This document shows positions 27,618 to 36,174 of a DNA stretch of 49,521 nucleotides, one piece after another. Origin of the DNA: CAZHCA01 sp964530825 (GTDB lineage Bacteria; Bacteroidota; Bacteroidia; Chitinophagales; Saprospiraceae); contig CAZHCA010000032.1 of NCBI GenBank assembly GCA_964530825.1, positions 1 to 49,521 of the forward strand, written 5' to 3'. The notes beneath the pieces were generated by a model. It was not told the origin of the DNA and made no database searches. It worked only from the letters and a program-made list of their open reading frames with translations. The translations under genes and the position numbers were made by a program. Each line of letters opens with the position of its first letter. Position 1 is the stretch's first letter.

Positions 27618-28233
27618 GATAGTAGGGAATGTTCTTTCCCAAAATGATATCCCGCCGCACCTCCCAGCGTCCGTCTTGCTTTACCGGGCGAACGATACCC
27701 GAGCCACCCCGGTTAGGAAAAGCCTTCCGAACCTTCGGGGTCAGTAAGGGATCCCCCTCGAAGTGGTAAGAATCGATGTAGTATTCAGCAAGCCCCGGTT
27801 CTTTGACGAAGACGTGGATGTGCGCAGGCTCGCTACCGTCGGGGTAGGTTCCCGGCCAGAAGGTGTAGAAGGTATATCGACCTTGATTATCAGTTTTTAA
27901 CCAGCTGCGGACAGAGCCGTGCCGGGCCGCCCATCCGGTAGCACCTGCTTTTGCCTGGTAAACACCGGCTTTATTGGTATGGTAAACGTAGAGGATGACG
28001 TCAGACGCTGGTGTGCGCCCGTCCTTTTGGTAAACTTTGCCGGTAACTTTCAATTTAGGTTCGTTTTCCTCAAAAAAAGGCAAGGTATCCAGAGCAGACA
28101 GAACGCGATCTCCGCTTTCATTGACAGCCTCACAACCCTCGCAGGGCCCGCCAACTTGAAGCGTGGATTTTTCTTTTTGTGCATCACACGCTGTCAAAGC
28201 CAGTACACAAATCAGCGGTAATATAAATTTCAT
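27595..28233 (-). CDS. Intradiol ring-cleavage dioxygenase-like lipoprotein
   Basis: A 212-residue protein with a lipoprotein signal (LALTAC, Cys16), so it is anchored in the periplasm or outer membrane. The fold and non-haem Fe(III) ligands of intradiol dioxygenases can be placed: Tyr92 (KAGVYQAK), Tyr130 (PGTYPDG) and His138/His140 (PAHIHVFV). It lacks the N-terminal helical dimerisation domain of catechol dioxygenases, as do other secreted homologues. A Cys pair (CEGCE) follows the signal. Substrate unknown; the exported members of this family are poorly characterised. Confidence 0.82.
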   Translation of the reverse strand: MKFILPLICVLALTACDAQKEKSTLQVGGPCEGCEAVNESGDRVLSALDTLPFFEENEPKLKVTGKVYQKDGRTPASDVILYVYHTNKAGVYQAKAGATGWAARHGSVRSWLKTDNQGRYTFYTFWPGTYPDGSEPAHIHVFVKEPGLAEYYIDSYHFEGDPLLTPKVRKAFPNRGGSGIVRPVKQDGRWEVRRDIILGKNIPYYHEGEHSS

Positions 28234-28271
28234 AAGGTCTGCTTATCCTAATGTTTGTAAAGATGTATTGA

Positions 28272-28289
28272 TTTGGTCAATATACCAAA
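28272..28289. promoter_or_regulatory. Inverted repeat upstream of the dioxygenase gene
   Basis: TTTGGT-CAATAT-ACCAAA is a perfect 6-6-6 inverted repeat lying 39 bp upstream of the dioxygenase start, between it and the broken hydrolase gene. It fits a dimeric repressor or activator site by position and symmetry; no regulator is linked. Confidence 0.3.
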
Positions 28290-28319
28290 ATGTTTGCAGG
28301 GGCATTAATGTGGTAATGA

Positions 28320-29139
28320 CTACAAAAATTGGGCAATGGTATCCGAAAGATCAGGCTGAGACGGACCGATCCACACCATGTGTCCCCAAGGGTTGTTGAG
28401 CCAAACTAACTGGCTGTTTTTAAGGTGCTGGTGGGCATGGCGGGCATGCTCTGGGGAAACCGAATGGTCAAACTGACTATGGATAAGAAGAACAGGGCAG
28501 CTAATTTTTTCCAACATGGCGGGGTGCAATTCCTGATCAAGGTCGTGTAGAAAACCTTTCCCGGAACGGTATCGCCGCAGGGCTGTCATCAAGTCCCGTA
28601 TCTCTTGCCGCTCGAACTTGGCTGGCGGTTGAGTAGAGAGTTGGCGTACAAAAACCTGAGCCAGAAAAGTTGGTGCCAGCCGGGTCAGGAAACGAACCAA
28701 TCGCCAGACCGTTTTTTCATTAAAAACTTTTTGGCCTTGTTGGTAGATTGGGTCGTCCGGCAAAAGCCACTGCATAGTGACGGCCGAAACCAAAATAAGT
28801 TTTTCAACCCACCTCGGATGCCGGGCGGCAAGGGTAATTGCGGTTGGCCCTCCGGCCGAAATACCATAAACGACGACAGGATCGCATTCAAGATGTTCTA
28901 GCAGCCTCTTCCGGCCCTGTATTGGGGTAGATCGGTGTGTTGCCATAGCCGGGACGGGAAGGAACGATCAAACGGTAACGGCTGGTATCGAAATTGCGGG
29001 TAGCTAAATACTCATGACAGTTGCTATGTCCGCCGTGAAGGAAAAGCACGGGCCGGCCGGTCCCGTGGTCGGTGTATTCGACGGCTCCCTCGTAGGTGCG
29101 CGCCATCAAGGGATCCATGGTTAAGGGTCGGTTGTGCAT
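28320..29139 (-). pseudogene. Alpha/beta hydrolase split by a frameshift
   Basis: Two minus-strand frames make one hydrolase. The first (29139 down to 28888) carries the N-terminal VLFLHGGHSN oxyanion region and RLIVPSRPGYGNTPIY. The second (to 28320) carries the nucleophile elbow YGISAGGP, the Asp region HSQFDHSVS and the His region NPWGHMVW. Reading frame changes between about 28890 and 28925, where GPEEAA of the first frame should run into LLEHLECDP of the second; two bases missing or one extra would explain it. All three catalytic elements survive. The run of bases there is not a simple homopolymer, so a real lesion is plausible. Confidence 0.8.
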
Positions 29140-29147
29140 GACGATGG

Positions 29148-31466
29148 TTATTGCGAAGCGGTGGTAAACTCCAGCAAAAAGGGTTTGAGCGGCAACCCAT
29201 CTACCGATCGGAATCCAAAATTTACCAGGAGCTGATAATCCTGACCGGGTTTTAATTCAACCCGGATGCGGACAGACTGCCCATCTTCCGAAAAACCCAG
29301 GATTTCTTCTACCCGCAGGAGGGCCGGCCGGCCCTGCGGACCTAAATCAAAATTGGTGAACCGGATGTCCATGGGTTCGGAAAACTCGATGGTGATTTCC
29401 TGGATAGCAGGATCTACTTCCGATGCGCCATTAACCAGGGGGCCAATGTTTACCACTTCGGGCCGGCGGGCTTCAAAATCTTTACGCCATGCGGCCATGG
29501 ATCGTGCATAATAACCCGACTGGTCTACAAAAGCCTGCACTGTTTTTGGGTCGCTACAGTCGAGTTCTACCATGGCCCGGATGGCTGCTTTTTTATCCAG
29601 CGCCTGCTTGTAGTAGCTTTTGCAGATGTCGTAGCCCATAAAATAGCCCAGATCCTTGACCCCGTAAGGATTGTCGAGACTATTGTACAGCCAACCGCTC
29701 CAGTCCGGAATGAACATTTGACGGGCGAAATCCTTTTTTAGCGTTTCCGCATTTGCAGAGCCGTAAGTCATATAGGGTAAGGAAGATCGCATACCAGTGG
29801 CCTGCATGGCCACGAATTCAGCGATCCCTTCGTATAGGCACTGGGAAAGCAGGTTATAGCCATAGTTGGGTTGTTGGGTATGTACGTATTCGTGGATATT
29901 GAGGAAAACGATGTTATGGATTGGATTGTCATCGAAATAGATACGCAGGAAATCGGCCCGGTCCGGTTCGAACTCGTCGGTTACCACGGTGCTATCGGCC
30001 AGGGCAAACTCGGCCCCGATAGCAATCAGGGAGTCTTGTGTTGTTCCACCTGACCGCAGTGCTCCGATGGTAAAATAGATGGCAGCCGGCTGGAGTTCAG
30101 GGTAAATCGACCGCAGGTTTTCAATTTGGGGGGCAATCTCGGCGGCGAATTCTTCGGCGCGCAGGGTATTTGCCCGTACAGATGCCCAGAATTTAGGATA
30201 GGCGTTGATGGCCTGCAAATAATCTGCGGCCGTATAATTCTTTGCTTCCATAAAGGCTCGCTGGCCGGGTGAGGCCGGGTCCAGGAATAGTTGCTGAAGG
30301 TAATCCCGCTGTGCCGCACTATCGCTCGTGGATCTGATCAGATCGTAGGCGGTCCAGAACCGCCGAATGTCGCCGGTAACTATTCTAGGGCCGGCAACGC
30401 CAGCCTGGCATTGTTCTACGTAATCTAACCCTTCTCGCGTGGCGGTGGATTGCGGGTAGTTGCGCAGTGCGTATGCGTAGAGCAATTTTGCTTCCGCAAA
30501 ATTGTTCTTTTCCAGCTTTTTTCCAGCCAACCAGTTGATCATGCCGATGGGCGGCGTAAAGCGATCACCCATCCGTGCATCGAAGGCATTGAAATGTGCA
30601 ATAACCGCTTTGGCGCTGCGAAATTGAGCGCCCGGAAGGGCGTAATCCCGGAAAAGGAATTGTAAGCCCTGATAAAGACTCGGAATAAGGCAAGTGTTGT
30701 GTCCGGCATCTTCCAGGTAATCCAATTGCACCTGTGGTTCCGGAAAGCCTTTATTTTTTAGTTCTGCAAAAAAGAGCTCCTGACTATGACGCATGCGCGC
30801 TAAGTTCTTATCGTGTTCGAAGCTCCGGGCGGCTGAGAGGTACAATCGCTTATACCGAAGCCCTACTGGATCGATATCGGAGAGCTGTTCGATAAGCCAC
30901 TGATCGTCCCACCAGATACTGGGGTCGATCAGCAATGCAGATTCGAAAGGAGACTGCTCGTCGAGGAAATCCCATCCAGCAAGCAGTCCGCCCAGCGACC
31001 ATCCGATCAGGGTATGATAATTATTGATCCGGTAATGGGTGTCAAGCGCCGGCAATAACTCCTCCTGCAAAAAGCGCCGGAACGCGGCACCGCCACCGCT
31101 TTCTTGTAAACCTTTATCAAGGGTTCCGTCGTACCCTCGAGAAGTAGTGCTGGGGGTAAAATCCCGGACTCGATTAGTGTTAGAAATGGCTACAGTGATG
31201 GCGGACGGGATCTGAGCGGTACGGCCCATGTATTCAATAATCGAAGGGGCAACGGGAGAAAGAAATGCTCCGTCCAGCAGTATGATTAGCGGATAATACT
31301 TGCTGGGGTGGTAAGGATAATCGGACGGCAAAACGACGCGAAAATAACGCTGTTCCTGCAAAATGTTGGAGTAAAGGGAGTCAGCAGTACCTATCACCGG
31401 CTGTTGGCCCCACAAGAAAGCGGGTAAAGCTGTAAGGAACAGTATTGCTAAGCGGGCAGTGCACAT
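29148..31466 (-). CDS. Secreted fusion of a Fes/esterase-D-type hydrolase and a gluzincin metallopeptidase
   Basis: A 772-residue exported protein (signal ends near LWGQQ). Residues about 35-275 form a putative-esterase domain with LIGWSLGG (Ser157) and a matching DAGHNT histidine (His256). A helical linker of about 200 residues follows. Residues about 500-640 contain a second active site: HEYVH (His525, Glu526, His529) and LYEGIAEF (Glu546), a zinc gluzincin pattern as in DUF2268-like peptidases. The end (about 675-770) is an Ig-like SbsA/Big_5-type domain (ITIEFSEPMD). No frameshift separates the parts. Both sites look intact. Confidence 0.82.
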   Translation of the reverse strand: MCTARLAILFLTALPAFLWGQQPVIGTADSLYSNILQEQRYFRVVLPSDYPYHPSKYYPLIILLDGAFLSPVAPSIIEYMGRTAQIPSAITVAISNTNRVRDFTPSTTSRGYDGTLDKGLQESGGGAAFRRFLQEELLPALDTHYRINNYHTLIGWSLGGLLAGWDFLDEQSPFESALLIDPSIWWDDQWLIEQLSDIDPVGLRYKRLYLSAARSFEHDKNLARMRHSQELFFAELKNKGFPEPQVQLDYLEDAGHNTCLIPSLYQGLQFLFRDYALPGAQFRSAKAVIAHFNAFDARMGDRFTPPIGMINWLAGKKLEKNNFAEAKLLYAYALRNYPQSTATREGLDYVEQCQAGVAGPRIVTGDIRRFWTAYDLIRSTSDSAAQRDYLQQLFLDPASPGQRAFMEAKNYTAADYLQAINAYPKFWASVRANTLRAEEFAAEIAPQIENLRSIYPELQPAAIYFTIGALRSGGTTQDSLIAIGAEFALADSTVVTDEFEPDRADFLRIYFDDNPIHNIVFLNIHEYVHTQQPNYGYNLLSQCLYEGIAEFVAMQATGMRSSLPYMTYGSANAETLKKDFARQMFIPDWSGWLYNSLDNPYGVKDLGYFMGYDICKSYYKQALDKKAAIRAMVELDCSDPKTVQAFVDQSGYYARSMAAWRKDFEARRPEVVNIGPLVNGASEVDPAIQEITIEFSEPMDIRFTNFDLGPQGRPALLRVEEILGFSEDGQSVRIRVELKPGQDYQLLVNFGFRSVDGLPLKPFLLEFTTASQ

Positions 31467-31554
31467 AAGCAGCGTTTTAGGTGATGGTCCTGTTGTTAAA
31501 ATTAGTTTTCCTGAGCAAACTAGGGTTTATAACGAAACCAAAGGACGAAACATT

Positions 31555-32079
31555 TCAGTGCGTTGCCCAGTATTCGATGAGTTTGATAGCTGCTGCAAAG
31601 AGTAAGACCAATAACCACTTCCACCATCGTTCTAAGCCTATAGAGGGGCGGGCGGGCAGGGCCATCATGGCCTGGAGGCCCGCAAGGAATGGAGCACGTC
31701 GCAGGTAAAGGATGACCAGAAGGAGGAATTGATAAATGATAGCAGCCCAAAGGGCTCCGCGGTTGACGTCAAAAAAGATATCTTGTAAAATCACGTTCAC
31801 CAGGATGGTCGTCAGGAACAATGAACCGATTATCCGGGTGCGCGGGATCAGCAAAAGAATGCCCCCTGCAACTTCGAAAATGCCAATCAACAATACGAAA
31901 GGCCGGGAATAACTATAAAACGCCCACATGAGTTCGCGCCCTTCCAGCTCCGAAATCAATTGATCGGCGTAGTTGCCCTGGAATTGAATGTATTTACCAA
32001 ATCCATAGGTAAACATGGCAGTTGCTACTACAATCACGCATGCGAGCTCGAGAATCTGTAGGAGGTCTTTTTGGGTCAT
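31555..32079 (-). CDS. DoxX-like membrane protein
   Basis: A 174-residue protein with four hydrophobic segments (near residues 9-27, 60-80, 86-102 and 110-127) plus a C-terminal helix WWKWLLVLLFAAAIKLIEYW. The pattern TYGFGKYIQFQG followed by FEVAGGILLLIPRTRIIGSL matches the DoxX family of inner-membrane proteins linked to quinone or redox functions. The exact role is unknown. A degenerate copy of the palindromic repeat lies just upstream. Confidence 0.75.
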   Translation of the reverse strand: MTQKDLLQILELACVIVVATAMFTYGFGKYIQFQGNYADQLISELEGRELMWAFYSYSRPFVLLIGIFEVAGGILLLIPRTRIIGSLFLTTILVNVILQDIFFDVNRGALWAAIIYQFLLLVILYLRRAPFLAGLQAMMALPARPSIGLERWWKWLLVLLFAAAIKLIEYWATH

Positions 32080-32135
32080 TTTAAAAGGCGTATGGTTTTA
32101 TAAAGTTAAGGGTGTAGCGGTTTTCTAATATTTGA

Positions 32136-32170
32136 GGTGCTAGTGCTATAGCCCTAACAGTGTTTGCACC
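32136..32170. repeat. Degenerate second copy of the 26.9-kb palindromic element
   Basis: AGTGCTATAGC followed by CCTAACAGTGTTTGCAC (32142-32169) matches 24 of 28 positions of the 26.9-kb element after removing the central 26-bp palindrome's first half. The copy is enclosed by GGTGC/GCACC. Like the first copy it lies upstream of a minus-strand membrane-protein gene and downstream of another gene's stop. Confidence 0.55.
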
Positions 32171-32205
32171 TTTCCCCGAAAATATACAATTTTAGAGATC
32201 GTCTT

Positions 32206-33693
32206 TTACTTTACTTCCTTGGCTTCTACCCGGTAAAATTGAAAAGTATCATTCCAAAGGAACCTAAGGGGTTCGGATGACGAAATAAAGTGGACGGTTT
32301 CGCCCTCTTCTAAATCAATAAAGGTAGAATCGGTCAGTGCCAGCAGCAATACCCGGTCCCCGTCGTTCGGGTCGTCAATGATAAGCTGCTGGTTGTGTAC
32401 GCTGAGATTTACCTGGTAATCCCCAATATCGGGGACCGGCTCTACGTACTGGTACTTGCCAGCCAGGCGTTTCAGCTTTTCGTTGGGTAAATCGACTGGT
32501 TCGATCATCCTGGGCTTACTTAACCCCCATCCGTACTGGTTGGAAATCGCCCGCATGATTTCCGTTTGCAGAGGCCACCCTTTATCGGCATTGGTCATGA
32601 TGATTACGGCATCACCGGTACGTGCAAAAGCAATGAGATTATTGGTAAAGCCTGCATTTTTACCGCCGTGATGAAAGCGCAAGGAATCTCCCGTACCGGC
32701 CAAGCTTGGGCCCAATCCCCAACCGTTCTGGTCTTTGGTTAGCATAGCTTTTACAGTTTCCGGCTGGAGCAGTCCGTTTTTTTTACCTGCGAAAATCTTT
32801 TGCAGGGCTATGCAATAGCGTGCCAGATCGGCTGGAGTTGTCCATAAACCTGCAGCGGCTTGCTCCGGGTAATTGTGCCAGTGTCCTTCGATGAGCTGGC
32901 CATCGTTGTCGAAAGCACTGCTGGCTTGCGCATGTCGGTCCTCCGGTAAGGGTTGGGCATAGGTGCTATTGACCATGCCCAGGGGGACTAAGACGTTTTG
33001 TTCCATGTAGTCGGCAAAGGACAGCCCGCTTACCGCTTCCACCACTTGCTCCATTACGGTATAGCCGCCCCCGGAGTAGCGCCAAATGGCACCGGGGGTC
33101 GTATCTACTCGGACGGGAGCCGTATTGCCGAATCCGTCGAGCACTTGCTCATCGGTCGGAAAGGTATCCGCTTGCGTATAACCGGGAAACCCATGCACAG
33201 TCATACCCGCACTGTGGGTGAGGAGCCGACGCAGGGTGACTTTTTCTTGCTGCGTAAATTCATTTTCGGGTACTTTCCAATCCCTTAAATAGACATTGAC
33301 GTCGGTATCGAGATTGACCTTCCCCGCTTCCATAAGTTGAAGTATTGCCAAGGCGGCTACGGGTTTACTGATTGAGCCGGCTTGAAAAATCGTTGAGGTG
33401 TCGACGGGGATATTGGTCTCTGGGTTGGCCAGCCCGTACCCTTTGGCCCAACGGAGCCGCCCGTTGCGAATGACCGCCAGACTTACGCCGGGCACGTTAA
33501 AAAAGTCCATTCGATCTGTCAAGGTAAACGTATCCGAGGCTTCTCCTTTGATCTGAATGGAGGGCGTCAGGCTGGCTTCTATTGCTTTTATTTCTGCAGA
33601 CGGATCGTTTTTTTCCGGTTCTGGAATGCTGCAGCCAGTAGTAAATCCGATGAGTATGAAAAAAGCTATAATGACGCGGGTGGTCGGTAACAT
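32206..33693 (-). CDS. Beta-lactamase-fold serine hydrolase lipoprotein (class C/PBP4*-like)
   Basis: A 495-residue protein with lipobox Cys21 (FTTGC). The catalytic SxxK is GSISK (Ser107, Lys110), the second motif is Y-S-G (Tyr206 in WRYSGGGY, replacing YxN as in many esterase-like members), and HHGGKNAGF supplies the HxG motif. A C-terminal domain of about 110 residues with ARDxTF-like beta strands (KRLAGKYQYVEPV) follows, as in Bacteroidota esterase EstB-type proteins. It probably hydrolyses peptides or esters in the periplasm; beta-lactam resistance is not indicated. Confidence 0.88.
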   Translation of the reverse strand: MLPTTRVIIAFFILIGFTTGCSIPEPEKNDPSAEIKAIEASLTPSIQIKGEASDTFTLTDRMDFFNVPGVSLAVIRNGRLRWAKGYGLANPETNIPVDTSTIFQAGSISKPVAALAILQLMEAGKVNLDTDVNVYLRDWKVPENEFTQQEKVTLRRLLTHSAGMTVHGFPGYTQADTFPTDEQVLDGFGNTAPVRVDTTPGAIWRYSGGGYTVMEQVVEAVSGLSFADYMEQNVLVPLGMVNSTYAQPLPEDRHAQASSAFDNDGQLIEGHWHNYPEQAAAGLWTTPADLARYCIALQKIFAGKKNGLLQPETVKAMLTKDQNGWGLGPSLAGTGDSLRFHHGGKNAGFTNNLIAFARTGDAVIIMTNADKGWPLQTEIMRAISNQYGWGLSKPRMIEPVDLPNEKLKRLAGKYQYVEPVPDIGDYQVNLSVHNQQLIIDDPNDGDRVLLLALTDSTFIDLEEGETVHFISSSEPLRFLWNDTFQFYRVEAKEVK

Positions 33694-33843
33694 GGTGTGC
33701 AGTTTAGTGGGTGGGAAAGATAATCATTTTATAGTTTGATGCTTTTTGGGAGCCATCCCCCTGTGTTGGTCGATTCTAGACTTCATGGTTGGGCCATTTG
33801 TGGTAACTTCTATTCACTTGATCAACTAAAACACCCTCTATCC

Positions 33844-34602
33844 ATGAAAAAATCAATGCTTCCTTTAGCTCTGGCAGCTTTTTTGTTATTGTTGGGCCTG
33901 CACCCTGCGCTTCATGGCCAATCTACTTGCTTGCCCCAAAGGGTGACGCGTAATGGAAAATTGTACGTCCAATACACCTATGAGGATAATCAATTGGTAC
34001 AAATGATAACTTACGATGAAAATGGAGCGCCCACGGATAACCAGCAGTTCAAATACACAGCTGGAAGTAAGCAAATTGCTTCCATTACCGGAATTTCCGC
34101 TGTGCGGGGGCCTTACAAACGGACTTTCGAACGCGACAAAAATGGCTGTGTAACACAAATGAATATTTTCGCCTCAACTGCGGGTGGCTACCAACTAGTG
34201 CGCTACCATGTCTACAAAAACAAAATGAAAAAAGGCGTTTGTCAGCTGCAAGCCACGGCTTACTATCATGGTGATGGCACCTTATTCGAGCAGTACACGG
34301 TTGAGTACACCGACGAGAATGGTAGTAGTATGAGTAAACGTGTGGACGCAGCAGGAAACCCTATTGCCACCGAAATCTGGAAACGCGACGGCAAAAAAAG
34401 TATGCGTATCCAGTCGCCTTTTCCCTACCAGGAAAGCCACAATTTAATCGCGCAAAAAAGAATTTTGTCGGATGGTACTACCGATCCGGGATCCTGGTCG
34501 ATGGATCTCATTTACAACAAAGAAGGCTATCCTGTAAAAATCGATCAAATTTTTAAAAACGGATTGGAGCATAGCATAGAGGTGGAATACAGATGTAAGT
34601 AG
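33844..34602 (+). CDS. Secreted YD-repeat-like protein
   Basis: Start at 33844 (MKKSMLPLALAAFLLLLG) gives a signal peptide cut near HGQS; the longer ORF start upstream is not protein-like. The 252-residue protein has repeated beta motifs such as YTYEDNQLVQMITYDENGAP, YTVEYTDENG and MDLIYNKEGYPVKIDQIF that resemble the YD/RHS-type strands found in many secreted Bacteroidota proteins (DUF4595-like). No catalytic motif is visible. It is divergent from the serine hydrolase with about 150 bp between starts. Confidence 0.7.
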   Translation: MKKSMLPLALAAFLLLLGLHPALHGQSTCLPQRVTRNGKLYVQYTYEDNQLVQMITYDENGAPTDNQQFKYTAGSKQIASITGISAVRGPYKRTFERDKNGCVTQMNIFASTAGGYQLVRYHVYKNKMKKGVCQLQATAYYHGDGTLFEQYTVEYTDENGSSMSKRVDAAGNPIATEIWKRDGKKSMRIQSPFPYQESHNLIAQKRILSDGTTDPGSWSMDLIYNKEGYPVKIDQIFKNGLEHSIEVEYRCK

Positions 34603-34954
34603 TATGGTATGGGTTTAGGGAAAAAAATAAAATTAAATGCAAACGGTGAGCTCTTTAAAATAGAAAAGATGGCATTTGTTTATTTTCCTCACCATTCATA
34701 ACGTAAGCCAAAAACAAAAAAATGGAACCTTCTTAGCGAGAATTTTTTTAACCAATTCAAGAAAAATGTTAACACCTAGGCATTAGAAAATATGCTTCGC
34801 TCATGTTCATAATCGCATTTATCCAGCTAGCGGATTCAGAGAATGCTCAGCAATTGAAACCGTCGTAGGGGGAGGTCTTTTTTCTACGCAGGGCAATCCT
34901 TATCAAACCTGCCTCTTACTTGCTGTGTTTTTCAAAAAAATTACCGCTTTTCTA
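34603..34954. other. AT-rich intergenic region upstream of alanine racemase
   Basis: About 350 bp without a gene. Near its left end GGTGAG (34645) pairs with CTCACC (34688) and AAAATA (34657) with TATTTT (34681), which could be a weak terminator for the preceding gene. The rest is AT-rich with several A-runs and probably holds the alr promoter. Nothing else was recognised. Confidence 0.45.
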
Positions 34955-36133
34955 ATGCTTCATACCTCCTTCATCGAACTCGACTACCAGGCCCTTCATA
35001 CCAACATTCGGTTTTTGCGCAGCTTGGTCCCCGATAATACCCGTTTCTCCATGGTGGTAAAAGCCAATGCCTACGGCCATGGTATCGAGGACCTTTTGCC
35101 CATGGTCGAGGGTTGCGGGGTGTATCACTTTTCCGTTTTCAGCGTAGCCGAGGCTATGCGGGTAAAACATACCATGGGCGAGCGCAGCGAACTCATGATT
35201 ATGGGCTTCATTGATGATGATTATCTGGGGTGGGCGATTAAGCACGATGTATCTTTTTTTGTATTTACGATAGAACGACTAAGAGCAACGATCGAACAGG
35301 CAAAAAAACACAACCATCCGGCCAGGATTCACCTCGAACTCGAGACCGGCATGCATCGTACGGGCTTTTGCGAGGATGAATTGCCTGAAGTGGTTCGCCT
35401 TGTTCAGCAAAACCGGGATGTACTCGACCTGGAAGGTCTGTGTACGCATTATGCCGGCGCCGAGGACTTGGAGCTCCACCCGCGCATCGAACGGCAAATC
35501 CAAACGTTCAAGCGACTCTGTAAAGAACTCGGTGAAAAAGGGCTAGCACCCCGGTATCGTCATACGGCTTGTTCGGGCGCCTTGTTCAACTATCCCGAAT
35601 CCATAATGGACCTGGTCCGCATCGGTATCTCGTGCTATGGATTCTGGCCCAACCAGGAGACCCGTATGGCCTATTTGCGCCAGCACGAACTACCCGAAGA
35701 TCCGCTTAAGCGCATTTTGACCTGGAAGAGTAAGATCTTGAGTGTCAATAATGTACCCGCCGATGAGTACGTGAGTTACGGCAAATCCTACTACACTACC
35801 CGGCCCAGCAAAATTGCTACGGTGCCGGTTGGTTACGGTTACGGTTTCAGCCGTACGCTGAGCAACAACGGCCACGTACTCGTGAACGGCTATCGTGCCC
35901 CGGTTGTCGGATTCGTAAACATGAATATGATCGTAATTGACGTAACCGAAACTCTTGACGTAGCCGTACATGACGAAGTGGTCCTTATCGGTTCCCAGGG
36001 CGAACATACCATGACGGTAAGCTCCTTTAGCGACATGAATAACAGCATGAATTATGAATTGCTGACGCGTTTGCCCAGCCACATTCCCAAAGTGCCGGTC
36101 GGTATGCCGGTAGCGGAATCGGTAGATGGGTAA
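34955..36133 (+). CDS. alr: Alanine racemase
   Basis: A 392-residue PLP enzyme that makes D-alanine for peptidoglycan. The PLP lysine is Lys36 in FSMVVKANAYGHG, the family's hallmark. The C-terminal domain carries the second catalytic tyrosine region (VPVGYGYGFSR), and the VGFVNMNMIVIDVT block replaces the usual VGRVCMDQLMVDVT with three changes. The ATG at 34955 (MLHTSFIELDYQALHTN) fits the family start better than the GTG at 34925. Its stop converges on the TonB receptor gene with about 40 bp between. Confidence 0.93.
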   Translation: MLHTSFIELDYQALHTNIRFLRSLVPDNTRFSMVVKANAYGHGIEDLLPMVEGCGVYHFSVFSVAEAMRVKHTMGERSELMIMGFIDDDYLGWAIKHDVSFFVFTIERLRATIEQAKKHNHPARIHLELETGMHRTGFCEDELPEVVRLVQQNRDVLDLEGLCTHYAGAEDLELHPRIERQIQTFKRLCKELGEKGLAPRYRHTACSGALFNYPESIMDLVRIGISCYGFWPNQETRMAYLRQHELPEDPLKRILTWKSKILSVNNVPADEYVSYGKSYYTTRPSKIATVPVGYGYGFSRTLSNNGHVLVNGYRAPVVGFVNMNMIVIDVTETLDVAVHDEVVLIGSQGEHTMTVSSFSDMNNSMNYELLTRLPSHIPKVPVGMPVAESVDG

Positions 36134-36174
36134 ACCATGGTACCAAAAAAACACTATCAAGACATACCCAAAAT

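Noticed and set aside
29960..29975. GGTTCGAACT resembling a tRNA T-loop.
   Set aside because: It is inside the fusion protein gene and no cloverleaf can be drawn.
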